A stretch of 64,000 nt of DNA from Lutraria lutraria (Eukaryota > Mollusca > Bivalvia > Venerida > Mactridae): the NCBI GenBank assembly GCA_964023205.1, contig OZ026835.1, positions 38,785,083 to 38,849,082 on the forward strand, written 5' to 3'. The translations under genes and the position numbers were made by a program. The notes under the pieces were generated by a model. That model worked only from the letters and a program-made list of their open reading frames with translations. It was not told the DNA's origin and did no database searches. How positions within the stretch are numbered: position 1 is the stretch's first letter; every line of letters begins with the position of its first letter. Shown here piece after piece: positions 35,501-44,311 of the stretch.

Positions 35501-38327
35501 AGGCGGGGCAAAAAAATCGGAGCCTTTCGATTAGTAGTCCAGCACGTTACCATTTGACCACTAACCACCTAATCCTGATTATCAAAAGAAGAACATGGCA
35601 TCCAAACAAATACAGCTATCACACGAACAAATATTTTCATTACATGTATTCAATTTGTATACAAAGTTCTGCAGAGCAAGATGTATATAGGCTTACTAAC
35701 CGTGACGAATTTACGAATAATGTGAACACATTTTTGAGTTTTGAAGATTAATATCAAGTCCCCTACCTCAGGTACTGAAGTGTATATAATTATAAGATTG
35801 GTTTCAAATACGACATGCTGAGCTTAAATAAAAATGAATAATTCTACCTCCGTCTTTCATGATTTTTATGATATCCTGACTATGTATCGTCATCAGCTGT
35901 GAATTATTAATGCCTCTGCATGCTTTTTCAGCTTCTGTCCAAGTGACTTCTTCCTTGTTTTCGTAATAGAAGTATTCACCAGTATCAACCGATGGACATC
36001 TATAATCTTATAATATAATATCATATGATTTCATTTATAAATACAAATAAAATGTTTTTAAAAAACGCAAAATAGAAAGAATCCACTCAGAATATTTAAA
36101 AAGCAGTAGGGGAGACCGGGACGAAACGTTACACGGGAGAGTGTTACATTTGAAATATCGACTCAATGAAATCACCATGACGTCTCAACTGCTGCGCTGT
36201 AAGCATTTTAGGAATCGCCATTTTATCCGATAGGTCAAGACAGTACGTTTTTCGGTTGTTCCATTTAATAAAAGGACCCGATGTTTTTCTGAACAAGTAA
36301 GTAAATTTTCTATATCTTTCTAAAATTCGGGTTGTTTTGTACCCAGAACTTAGCGGATATCTTCGCGACTTGTAGAAATTAGACTACATTACATTGATGA
36401 CTATATGCGATATGCAATATCATTCGGCCTTCTTCGGATTTTGTTATATAGCTTGTGTATTAGTAGATCAGCTATCGGGAAAATGTGTTGTGCAGTCAAT
36501 CTCAACAAAATGACCCAAAATAAAATAAACACTGTCTCATTGTCATAGTTGTTCACTGGTCGTGAGTCAACACGATGAATCATATTTTAATATTGTTTTT
36601 CTTATCCATTCTATAGTATTATTGCAAGTTATCATAGTTAAAAGTGAATAAAAGAAAATTGATTAAATACCCAATTTAGGCTAAAAACGACATTTACGTG
36701 ATGTCTGAATAAGAACAGAAGTATAAAACTTGATCTTACAGACAGGTAAATTGATAGTTGGCATCTGAAATAGTATATCTTACATAAAAAATACTAGAGA
36801 TTACGTGAACGGCATTTTCAACAATCTGAGAGATAATATATTTTCGTAACAATGAATTGAAATTATGTCTCATAATTTCATACTGCGAAAATTTGAAATT
36901 GGAACATGAAATAAACCGACTTATTTAGAAGGAATTAGACATTAAAACCAAGTTGTCTTTACTTTATACAAAATATTATAGACACCGTTTGGTACTGTAA
37001 TTTAAATATTTAGAGAAGCGCTATGCTTTTTTTTAAACTGCACCAACTACAAATTATTCCTGATGGAAATGATCATTTCACTTAGATATTTACGTTACCT
37101 GGTAGTACAGTTTGACACCAACAACTACAATGTATGCTAATCTTATATCAGCCGTAAGCTTTACTGATTCAAACATCATATAATTATCATAAATTTCACC
37201 CAATGTTTTCATCAATATTTTTTCCAAGTACGTTGACATGTTGAAAAAAAATTACGATAGATCTAACGATATTTACGTTACATGATCTTTTTAAAATGTA
37301 CTTATTAAAGTAATTAAATATGTTACAACTGCTCTGATATAAATAATGATTAATAACAAACTAAATATCCTCGATAAATGAAATGAATTATGTGGATTAT
37401 TGTACATTTGTACTTTGTCCCGTTGTAGAAATAACAATCGAACAACGCAGCCATTTATAAGGTCCCTGTCAATGTCATTAAAAAGGGGATTAACGCTGCG
37501 ATTGTGGACGAATTATTCGATCTGTGGCTAATGAAATTAAGATCAATCCTAAGACACTATGCAGATACATTAAAAAGACAAAAGAATTCACGGCTGATGA
37601 CATTGATAAATTTGGAGAGCGTATGATCAGGCCAGTATTTACAGCCACATAATTAGTGTAAAACTCGGAAAATACCCGGAAAACGCAGAAAATCATGTTT
37701 CAAAAATGTCTTTTTTGACGTAACTAGTCATAAATGACGTCATCGGGACGTGACCATAAGCCTACTCCACTTGTAAGCGTAATTTAGCACATAGGCCTTA
37801 TCCATAAATATTTTCTTATTTTGAAAAGCAAACACTAATCAACTTTTATGATTGGTCACCTTGATTTTTATATTTTTAATATAGTTTAATAGGCAATCAA
37901 AGACCTATAGTTATACAAAATGTAAAGTGTCTTTAGACATTTCCGAAAAAGTGAAGCTTATAAAATTTGTAGTAAAGTACCAAATAAAGTGGTAGTCCTG
38001 CTCATAAAATATTCAGGATAGGCAATGTTGACTTATTATAAAAGTTGAACAGTGTATGTATATATAAAACAAAAATTCACATAAAACATTTTTATACTCT
38101 AGGTTATGGTAACAGACTCATTTATTGCAAATCGCTTTCAATCGTTTAGGTATTTATATATAGGCCTATTAATTAACAATAAATATACTGCAGACCGAGT
38201 CAATGAAAAATACAAACTTACCTCCTTGTGTATGAGCATTTAGACCTAGGCTAATTGATGTTAATTCGAAAATAATAAATACCAATTCAAGTGCATTGAC
38301 ACCAATGTAGTGTTTGTACAAATCCAT
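14584..38327 (-). CDS. Adhesion GPCR copy 2: signal peptide, C-type lectin, HRM, GAIN/GPS, 7TM
   Basis: Minus-strand exons, 5' to 3': 38327-38222, 36006-35848, 34690-34490, 34069-33974, 32458-32367, 25053-24886, 22844-22773, 22549-22444, 21233-21108, 20699-20621, 20199-20097, 19859-19813, 19564-19447, 19277-19174, 18250-18148, 17773-17623, 17375-17309, 16702-16636, 16199-16114, 15794-15668, 15303-15262, 14688-14584. Phases agree at every junction and the sum is 2325 nt, 774 residues plus stop. Layout: signal peptide 1-30, C-type lectin 39-155, HRM 157-210, GAIN 219-491 with GPS (CKCDHLTNFAILM), 7TM 492-740, short tail ending PVNVPFT. A plasma-membrane receptor, likely self-cleaved. The 25053 border is uncertain (an AG 27 nt further upstream is also in frame) and an extra exon in the 7.3 kb intron before it is possible. 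Joining the lectin/HRM exons to the GAIN exons is inferred from phase and HRM-GAIN order. Confidence 0.82.
14825..14915. mobile_element. 91-bp MITE with 8-bp target duplication
   Basis: Ends are inverted: CACAGGCTTCCGGTGTGTGA at the left against TACACGCCGGTAGCCTGTG at the right. CTCGTGAT flanks it at 14817-14824 and 14916-14923. It lies in the last intron of copy 2. Confidence 0.75.
16975..17125 (-). repeat. Interspersed repeat fragment in the TM4-TM5 intron of copy 2
   Basis: Inverted counterpart of 6140-6345: GACGGTCTGG-type and CATGCCGAACAAGCCC words plus a run of 11 or more G at about 17028-17039, which is absent from copy 1. Confidence 0.45.
18330..18520 (-). repeat. Degenerate intronic minisatellite of copy 2
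   Basis: Repeats of GACAATATAACATAACATAA and TTTGATATAACAC-like words about 45 bp apart; it resumes at 19040-19150 after an inserted element. Counterpart of 3596-3790. Confidence 0.5.
18530..19035. mobile_element. Hairpin-rich element inserted in the TM1-TM2 intron minisatellite
   Basis: 18535-18665 is a long imperfect hairpin (GGGTGATAGAACGTAATGTT against AACATTACGTTCTATCACCC) with an inner arm GTCGACCGAGGC / GCCGAGGTTGAC. A second hairpin lies at 18980-19018 (CAGAGGGTGACATTACG). Between them a 76-codon plus-strand frame, rich in Lys/Arg, overlaps a 105-codon minus frame; neither matches a family I know. The minisatellite continues on both sides, and copy 1 lacks the segment, so it is an insertion. 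Exact ends and target duplication not resolved. Confidence 0.55.
19447..19564 (-). other. GPS exon of receptor copy 2
   Basis: Encodes WSAEGCWMES and CKCDHLTNFAILM. The HLT cleavage triad and both cysteine pairs are kept. One residue differs from copy 1 just before the His (Asp for Asn). Confidence 0.9.
20063..20106 (-). repeat. 26-bp tandem duplication of an exon end and its splice donor
   Basis: On the minus strand GGATTGTATAACGTAAGTT occurs twice, 26 bp apart. The first junction (exon end 20097) matches copy 1; the second would place the exon end at 20071. Use of the second donor adds 26 nt and reaches a TAA at the third added codon. Confidence 0.75.
21400..22109. mobile_element. 710-bp long-TIR element with 9-bp target duplication
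   Basis: Inverted termini of about 84 bp (left starts CATCGTCGGATACCCACGGT, right ends with the complement). GACACCGAC is present at 21391-21399 and 22110-22118. Inside, a second inverted pair (CTCGATTCCGTGATTTTTAT near 21577 and its complement near 21848) makes a nested palindrome. No transposase frame. Long TIRs with 9-bp duplications suggest a Mutator-type or similar non-autonomous element. It sits in the GAIN-domain intron 21234-22443 of copy 2. Confidence 0.8.
23384..24149. mobile_element. Non-autonomous hAT-like MITE, 766 bp
   Basis: Left end CAGGGTCACTCAAAT and GGTCTGGACTC, right end the imperfect complement (GAGTCCAGACCATTCATTTG, then AAAGACCCT). GATCCGAC lies on both sides (23376-23383, 24150-24157); one base may belong to the TIR, so the duplication is 7-8 bp. 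A CAGGG start with an 8-bp duplication is the usual hAT signature. No transposase frame inside. Confidence 0.7.
24548..24631. mobile_element. 84-bp perfect-hairpin MITE with 9-bp target duplication
   Basis: Arms of 26 bp are exact inverted copies (left CAATCTCTACACAGAGTTGT..., right its complement), separated by about 32 bp. AAGATTAAC flanks it at 24539-24547 and 24632-24640. Lies between the first two GAIN exons of copy 2. Confidence 0.8.
25054..26489. repeat. Intron segment with inverted dispersed repeats
   Basis: Between 25190 and 25890 the words AACTTTGCATGATCA, CGCTTAAAATGTTTC and TATCATATGC occur in both orientations, related to 11750-12012. From 25900 to 26489 I see only AT-rich sequence with no exon-like reading. 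Confidence 0.4.
26490..29990 (-). mobile_element. CR1-like non-LTR retrotransposon (LINE), nearly full ORF2
   Basis: Minus-strand element in the HRM-GAIN intron of copy 2, same orientation as the gene. 5' to 3': an apurinic endonuclease frame, a linker, reverse transcriptase, about 520 bp of 3' UTR, and a (GATA)n tail at 26490-26513, the kind of microsatellite 3' end common in CR1/L2 elements. The 5' border is near 29990; ORF1 is not recognised, so it is probably 5'-truncated. Confidence 0.8.
27013..29885 (-). pseudogene. CR1-like ORF2: endonuclease and reverse transcriptase, broken
   Basis: Endonuclease from about 29885: HFVHLNVRSLLPKIDEI, LTETWMDNS, GVIYRPPKQTNF, VLGDFNTD, SDHFMTY. Linker 28927-28521. 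Reverse transcriptase: ATGLDGIPSRFV, KYRPVSIL, FQSGFRKGYSTDSC, LDLQKAFDTVDH, GVPQGSILGPLLFLIYVND and the catalytic YADD, ending naturally at 27013 (LDTLSV). Breaks seen: a one-base frameshift near 28927, an in-frame TAA at 28521-28523, a frameshift in an A/T run near 28292, and a probable frameshift near 29885. Apart from these the reading is continuous, so the copy is young. Confidence 0.85.
30108..32366 (-). repeat. Minisatellite made of a receptor exon end plus 5' splice site
   Basis: About 45 head-to-tail units of 48, 52 or 53 bp. Read on the minus strand a unit runs TGTACATCTACT, CATACATAACATACTTATCA, then AAT/GTAAGT and ACCTAACTG. This is the last 36 nt of the HRM exon 32458-32367 with its donor and the first 16 nt of intron. 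The array touches that exon directly. Nearly every unit keeps ACTTAC, the complement of GTAAGT. The 53/48/48/52 order recurs, so there is higher-order structure. Confidence 0.9.
32367..34069 (-). other. Hormone-receptor motif (HRM) exons of receptor copy 2
   Basis: Exon 34069-33974 encodes KCPVGVDSMYGEWKQ, then CLTIKSCPEGYNG, with a GTAGGC donor in phase 1. Exon 32458-32367 starts with the matching two bases and gives SVSRYCNGNGVYEEPDNNC, ending in phase 0 at a GTAAGT donor. The C-x-W-x-G...CP.GY.G...RYC...G.Y..P..C order fits an HRM, the small domain that often precedes GAIN. If the first donor were not used, the frame would end at a TAG six codons later (33957-33959), giving a soluble lectin. 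Confidence 0.75.
32612..32636. repeat. (TA)n microsatellite
   Basis: About 11 TA dinucleotides in the intron between the two HRM exons. The rest of that intron (32459-33973) shows nothing I can identify. Confidence 0.8.
34490..36006 (-). other. C-type lectin domain exons of receptor copy 2
   Basis: Exon 36006-35848 encodes DYRCPS...GEYFYYENKE, then TWTEAEKAC (the classic helix-1 cysteine region). Exon 34690-34490 encodes WLGGKRD, FTWIDGS, FWNDKEPNNYGDDEYCLEF and GLNDVSCLQKKTFLCEKE. Five domain cysteines are in the usual places. The calcium-site loop carries EPN, which in known C-type lectins goes with mannose/GlcNAc-type binding, and the second calcium motif is LND in place of WND. Both introns are phase 1, making an exchangeable module. 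The intron between (34691-35847) holds a SINE. Confidence 0.85.
35297..35580 (-). mobile_element. SINE family B, full-length copy
   Basis: On the minus strand: tRNA-like head GTGGTTAGTGGTCAAATGG and GCTGGACTACTAA, body TTTCTCAGGGACGATTTTC, 3' part CTGAAATGACCATAGCCGTC, then GTTAAACAACATAAAAA. It matches the copy at 57940-58277 along its length. Inside the lectin-domain intron of copy 2. Confidence 0.65.
36108..37430. other. First-intron segment, possible degraded DNA transposon
   Basis: GTAGGGGAGACCGGGACGAA at 36108 looks like a transposon terminus of a type I have seen beside psq-domain transposases, and a psq fragment follows at 37425. No matching right end found. Otherwise AT-rich and featureless. 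Confidence 0.25.
37425..37652 (+). pseudogene. psq-type helix-turn-helix remnant (pogo/Tigger-like transposase?)
   Basis: Two frames must be joined: KVPVNVIKKGINAAIVDE, then after a frameshift near 37510 SVANEIKINPKTLCRYIKKT and KEFTADDIDKFGERM, stop at 37650-37652. The 'VA-E--I---TL-RY-KK' spacing is that of psq DNA-binding domains found at the N-terminus of some DNA transposases and their domesticated relatives. No DDE domain follows, so it is a decayed fragment, antisense in the first intron of copy 2. Confidence 0.5.
37653..38221. other. Remainder of receptor copy 2 intron 1
   Basis: AT-rich, no exon, repeat or transposon recognised. Confidence 0.5.
38222..38327 (-). other. Signal-peptide exon of receptor copy 2
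   Basis: ATG at 38325-38327 opens 35 codons beginning MDLYKHYIGV, with a hydrophobic core LELVFIIFELTSISLG and an AHTQG end, then a GTAAGT donor in phase 1. This reads as a signal peptide. The next acceptor, 36007-36008, has the matching phase. Confidence 0.8.
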
Positions 38328-38785
38328 TTTAACTATTCTACTCTGATAAAGCGTTGATTTATTTACTATATATCTATACGAACAATAACCGGACAGAACG
38401 CTCCTTAGTGCAAATTGTCGGGCACTATTACGCTTTTGATGATATCATCTACTGAACAATTGACTGCACCTAATTTATAATATGCATGTATGTATAATTA
38501 CTAATCATAAATGAATTATAACCAACATAATACTCATGATTGCGATATTTAGTGTTATATAATGATTACATAATGAAATATATTTCATTAATTCCAGTGT
38601 GTTTTACAGTGTGTAATTTACATTGGTAATATAGTGTCCCTGTTGTCACTCAAGTATATTATAGAACATTTGATGTGAATAATGTATTAAAGAAAACTTA
38701 TTTATTCAGAGTAATATTGATGTATACTACTCTTGAATTTAAAAGAAAATTGAATGTCGTCATACTAAATCCAATCCACTACTCA
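38328..38785. other. Region upstream of receptor copy 2
   Basis: Should hold the 5' UTR and core promoter of copy 2. TATAGATATATAGTAAATAA-like sequence lies about 40 bp before the ATG on the minus strand, but in such AT-rich DNA this is weak evidence. No other structure seen. Confidence 0.3.
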
Positions 38786-38788
38786 ATG

Positions 38789-39085
38789 TTGGTATACGAA
38801 AATTCCACATTAATCACAACCGCCTACGTTTAGGCTGTAGCACACTAAACTACGAAACCGTGTTGACTCCCCCCTTGTATGTCTGTGGAGCTGTAGAAAC
38901 CCCCCTTCACTTCCTACTTCAGTGCCCAACGTATCACCAAATGCGTCAACACTTCCTTTCGGATCACCCATGTGCTTCAACTGTAGATAATGTTCTTACC
39001 TCTCACCTACCAATCTAACACCCTTGTCTTTCATCGTGTTCAGAGATACATTGAAGCAACAAAGAAGTTTGAACAGACGCATTCT
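38789..39085 (+). pseudogene. 3' end of a non-LTR retrotransposon (zf-RVT region)
   Basis: Plus-strand reading NHNRLRLGCSTLNYE, CGAVETPLHFLLQCPTYHQM, then after a frameshift VFHRVQRYIEATKKFEQTH. The CG--ET--HFLL-CP-Y pattern is the zinc-finger-like tail that follows reverse transcriptase in several LINE clades. It is 5'-truncated and abuts, head-on, the 3' end of the L1/Tx1-type element. Confidence 0.65.
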
Positions 39086-41501
39086 TTTTACTTTGATAAA
39101 TGTGATGTTTTGCTATTAAAATAATTTTATTGAATATAGGTTTAATGTTTATATCACCAAGGATTATTTCCTTTTTATTAAAGTTGATATTGAGATTGTT
39201 ACAATGATTATTTATCAAAGACGTAAAATTCCTCCAGAATGTCTGTGTGTGTTCACAGTCATAGTATAAGTGTGAAATAGTTTCAGGATGAGAGTGACAG
39301 AATGTACATAAATTGTCGGTTCGTAAACCCATCTTATATAAGAGATGGTTGGTGCCTAAGATCCTGTGATTTATTTTACACTGAAACCATTGTAGATGCG
39401 AGTCTTTAGTTAAAGTAAAAGGTCATCTATAGACACCTGACCAATTTATTCGATCATCATTTAATTCCATTTCCCATTTGCGTGCTGAGTTAGGAGTAAT
39501 CTCGTGTAAAACAAGGGTATCATAGAATATTCTACAACCCTTTTTTTATTTATTGATCAATTTCAGTATCACCGGTAGAGAAGGATTTTGTTCTCTTATT
39601 GCTAGATGTTGTATTCTTAGTTTATCTAGATAGGCTCTGCATATTGTAAAAAGTTTATATTAACAGAATATTTAGCATTGAATTCGCCATACGTGTAAAA
39701 ATCACCATTCATGTTCATGAAGTCATTAACTAAAAAACTCCTTTACAGAAAAGGATCATATCTAAAAAAAAGATTTTCTGTCAATTTGAAACAGTTTATT
39801 ATACCATACCGGTAAAGACAGAAAATCATATCATGATTTAATTCTCAGCGATTCTGAGACATTAATACAACTATTCCGCATACATTTTTCCAGAAGTCAT
39901 TGTTAATGTTATTATTTTCAGTTTGATATAATCCGAGCCAAATGATGCAAAAGAATTTTAAAGGCATAAATACTTTCAACTAGTTTAATATATTTTCCAT
40001 TATATTGTAAGCACCTTCTCAACCACGTAAACTTTAATGCTTGAATAAAGCAATCAAGATTTATAACTCGGATACCTCCATGTCTATAGTCTTGAGTAGT
40101 TATTTTTCGTTTAATTTTATCTGGAGATTTGTTCCATAAGAAACTGAAAAATAAATTCTGGATGTATTCTATGATATGAGGATTAGGATTAGGAAGTCCG
40201 ATAACCAAATGGTTTATTTTTGGTAGTGCAAGGGATTTAATAACAACATTTTTACCCAAGGGAGTTAAAAATTCTTTTAGACCATACTGCAAAGAACGTT
40301 TTAATTTCATCAATTTTCGATTCGTTATTGATTAACGTGATTTTCTTTCAATCTAATGTAAATGTAATTCCTAATAGTTTAAATTGTTCCTTCTCCCATG
40401 TTAAACCTAACTCAGGACATAAAATCCTGTCACTATTTTTCATCGAACCAATCCAGACAGCCTTGATTTTGTCTATATATTAACATGTAAGCCTGAAATT
40501 TAGCATAAAATTTTTAAATCTTTATGGAGTTAGTCAAAGATTTCTCAGATCCATCAAGTATAAGTGTCGTATCGTCAGCATATTGTGACATTAAAAATTC
40601 ATAACCATTTATCTTTACTCCTGTAATGTTTTTATCGTTCTTGATTAGTAATCCTAAGATCTCAGCACATATTATAAAAAGATATGGGGATAATGGGTCG
40701 CCTTGCCTGCAACCCCGATGTATAAAAAACCAGTCTGAAATGATTGTATATCTTTAGAAAATACTTTAATCCATGCTTTAATCTTATCCCCAAAATTAAA
40801 TAGATTAAGAGTTTTTTTCCATGAATTTCCAAGATATTGAATCAAAAGCCGTTGCGAAATCTATTAACATCAGCATCGATGGTATTTGCATTTGTTCCGT
40901 ACAAGACATTATTATGGTAAACTAACCTAACATTCTCTCCGATGAACCGTCCCGATAGAAAACCAGTTTGGTCGTCACTAATTATGCTATTTAAGACAGA
41001 CTTTATACTATTAGAAATTGACGCAGTTGCGATTTTATATGAAACATTTAACAATGAGATTGGCCTCCAATTTTTTTAAGAATAGCTTATCCTCGTTTCC
41101 TTTAGGAATACAGGTTATAATACCTTGTTTAATGAAGTAAAATATAAAAATATGAATAAGGTCAATATTTTCACATTCATGGTATGAATTAAGTTTTTTG
41201 TAATGTCTTTCCCTTTCTTTTATTATGTCGATTTGATTTTGTAGAAGTTTACCATCCTTAGACATCAAAGAGTTCATGAGTTTTGAAATAAAATTTCTAT
41301 TTTCGAGGTTGCAAAAGTATCTGGATGTTTTTTCGCCTTCTAAAATCCATTTTGAACGAGACCTTTGTAAAACACCCTGTAATATTTTTTATCGGAGCTC
41401 AATTAATCCTGTTTTTTTTTCTCTTCTAAAAGAGTCAAATTTAATGTGTTTGAGTTTTGAAGTTGTATAATTTCATTTTCTAACTGTTTTTCAAGACAAT
41501 T

Positions 41502-43047
41502 GGGTTACAGTCAACTGGTACCCAATGTTAAGTGGTACCCACTATTTTTTGGTCAAGTGGTACCCAATATGAAGTCAAGTGGTACCCAATATGAAGTCAA
41601 GTGGTACCCAAATGTGAAGTCAAGTGGTACCCAAATGTGAAGTCAAGTGGTACCCACTATGAATATTAAGATGTACACATGTTTTTTTTGTTTTATATCA
41701 TGAATATATGGTATGTTGGATGTTTGAATGTGAACTTTAACAAGGAAATATGACCATACATTGATAAAATATAAAATATTTTATGTCATTGAAAATGTAA
41801 GTTACTCACTCACCTAATAAGATATTATTGTACATATACAATATATAAATCCTAAATCCAAAACATAATGTTATATAATTATATCCTGATATATCACTAA
41901 AATTCACTAAATTTATGTATCAAAAAACTTTTTTTCAGTTTATTTGATAAAACATAAGTAACAGTTTGTTTGTTTATTTATCAAATTTAAAAGTGTTTAT
42001 TCAATTACTTAGCAAACAATTATAATTGTCAGCCAATTCAATCAACAGTTTGTTGATAAATTAGCAATCCCTTTTTTAATTTCAACCAATTAATCATCAA
42101 TTTAAAGAAGTTATAGTTGTTAGCCTGTGAATAACAGTTTGTTGATAAATAGCAATCAATTTATAAATACTTGTATAAATTGTTTAATTTGAACCAATTA
42201 ATTATAAATATAAAGAAGTTTATAATATTAAATAGCATTCCGTTCTAATTGTTAACCAATTTTAATCAATTATGAATAACAGTTTGTTATTTTTCTGTGA
42301 AAAATTGATAACAGTTTTTTAATATTAAACTATTTTCTTTCATGGTGCATTATCATGATTATGTACAAAATAAATTTGTTAACATTATCATTTTCTTCTT
42401 GTTATTTATTAAAATTACTGGTAGTTGATTTCTACATTTGGTCAATAATATTGATCTTAAGATAATATGTACATTTTGACTGTACTCAGTCCAGCTACTA
42501 TTTAATAATATCATAATAATCTGTTACTCTGAGGTTAAGACATGTCTAATTTGTTTGAATTTAAGAAGGATTATGACCAAACATTGATAGAAAATACAAT
42601 ATTTTCACTCATTTACAGTCACTTTTTCCTAGACATATCATTACTTCACCAATATCATTATAAACTATTTTCTAATCAATTAAACTATTCTGTATTAATT
42701 AAATATAAAATGTGCATAGTGGGTACCACTTGACTTCAATGACATAAAAACATAATAGTAGATATATCTTGAAAATATTATATATTTTATCAATGTATGG
42801 ACATTTTTCCTTGTTAAAGTTCACATTAAAACATCCAAACTCATTAGTGGCAATACTAACCACCATATATTCATGATATAAAACAAAAAACATATGTACA
42901 TCTTAATATTCATAGTGGGTACCACTTGACTTCACATTTGGGTACCACTTGACTTCATATTGGGTACCACTTGACTTCAAATTGGGTACCACTTGACCAA
43001 AAAATAGTGGGTACCACTTAACATTGGGTACCAGTTGACCGGCTCCC
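41502..43047. mobile_element. 1546-bp long-TIR element nested in the LINE
   Basis: AGACAATT on both sides (41494-41501, 43048-43055) is an exact 8-bp target duplication, and the LINE linker reading resumes across it. The inverted termini are about 300 bp. Their outer 140 bp are a small tandem array of 16-20 bp units built on AAGTGGTACCC on the left and GGGTACCACTT on the right. The inner arms share TTGATAAAATATA and TTGTTTTATATCATGAATAT words. The centre (41.8-42.7 kb) is AT-rich and non-coding. Confidence 0.85.
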
Positions 43048-43624
43048 AGACAATTTTCCTTTCTTTTTCTTATATGATGAATAAGCAATTTAATATAAGC
43101 GATTTCCATAAGTAATGTTTCGAAAAATAACTTATCGTCAATATTAAATACAATTTCATTATCGTTTATTTCCTCAATGGGTAAGTTTAAAGTTTGTTTA
43201 TCAGATGAATATTGATTTCTTACATTCATGATAAGTTGGTTAATTTCAGAGACATATTGAAAATCTTTTAGGAGAGAGTTATTAAATTTCCATTATGAGT
43301 TACCTCTTTTAAATTTAACTAAGTCTAACGATAGAGTAATTAGAGAGTGATCTGTTCTATAGCCTGGTAGAATTTCTGCACTTTCGACATCAGTAAAAAG
43401 AGATGACGTTATTAGAAAGCAGTCAAGACGAACTTTCTTCAAAGGATTTTTCTTGAACCAAGTGAATTTATATGTTTCTATGTTTAATTCTCGCCAACAG
43501 TCTGTTAAATCATGTTCTTTTATCAGTTGTAATAAAGTTTCCCTCGCTCTGGGGTTATTTACATTTACATAATTGGAACAGTCCATTTCTGTATTTAAGA
43601 CTAAGTTAAAATCACCAACTCATG

Positions 43625-43775
43625 ATTACACAATGGTTATCTACATCAGGGATGCTAAGCATCCCTGTCTACATGTGTAAGTTTTTATTGTATATTTTGA
43701 TAAAACTCCGGCTTATCTCTATCAAGGACTTATATACATACATGTATATAAGTCCTTGTCTCTATTAGGACCGTA
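43625..43775. repeat. Two short hairpins inserted in the LINE endonuclease region
   Basis: CAGGGATGCTAAGCATCCCTG near 43648 is a hairpin related to ones at 45318 and 61257. A second palindrome, CAAGGACTTATATACATACA and its complement, spans 43725-43760; half of it also occurs at 9614-9635. Confidence 0.6.
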
Positions 43776-43954
43776 GATGCAAAATAATGAGAAAAAAAAT
43801 TAGCATAAATTTCACATTGAACAATAAAAAGGTTACCTTCATTATCTGTTTCGGATGAAATGAATTTAAAATCAAAATTATTATCTATAATGATCTGTAT
43901 ACACACATTCTCATGTATATAAACCGTCTGTACACAACTTCCGACCCGGTCCTA

Positions 43955-44200
43955 TATATAGGAACTTTGTTCCTAAAAAACAGAAGTCAATATAGGGCGT
44001 TTTTGCTAATTGGGGCGTTTTGGCTTATCGATGGGGGTGTTATGACCAAAGATGAGGGTGTTTTGACTTTGTGCGGTTTGACCTGGTACCGCAGTGTTTT
44101 GACTTATCGATGAGGGGTTATAACCAAAATGGGGGCGTTTTGACTTGGGGTTGTTTTGACTTTGTGCGGTCTGAAACTCTTAACACGGGAAACAACTCAA
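43955..44200 (+). repeat. Degenerate GGGGCGTTTTGAC repeat block
   Basis: Irregularly spaced repeats of GGGGCGTTTTGRCTTATCGAT and GACTTTGTGCGGT. No coding sense and no termini recognised. Confidence 0.5.
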
Positions 44201-44311
44201 TTTACTCAGAATAAAAAAGGTACATTACTATCTCCCTTGCGTCAATTCTGCACGTCGTTCAGAACTTGAGAATGTTTGTTTTCGTAAAAAGCTGAACAAA
44301 TATTGAGAAAG

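Larger units (their letters stand above)
39086..43900 (-). mobile_element. Decayed L1/Tx1-type LINE, interrupted by later insertions
   Basis: Minus-strand pieces in the right order. Endonuclease 43900-43293: IIIDNNFDFKFISSETDN, VGDFNLVLNTEMDCSNYVNV, KVRLDCFLIT, GYRTDHSLITLSL. Linker 43229-41035. Reverse transcriptase: SDDQTGFLSGRFIGENVRLV near 40950, [14 protein letters not shown] near 40710, [12 protein letters not shown] near 40570. C-terminal part 40313-39918 (PLGKNVVIKSLALPKINHL, FFSFLWNKSPDKIKRK, GGIRVINLDCF, ALKFTWLRRCLQ) and a cysteine/histidine tail CTFCHSHPETISHLYYDCEH at 39300. Many frameshifts and stops; not active. YADD and the L1-style 'DQTGF--GR-I-EN-R' place it in the L1/Tx1 group. 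Confidence 0.8.
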
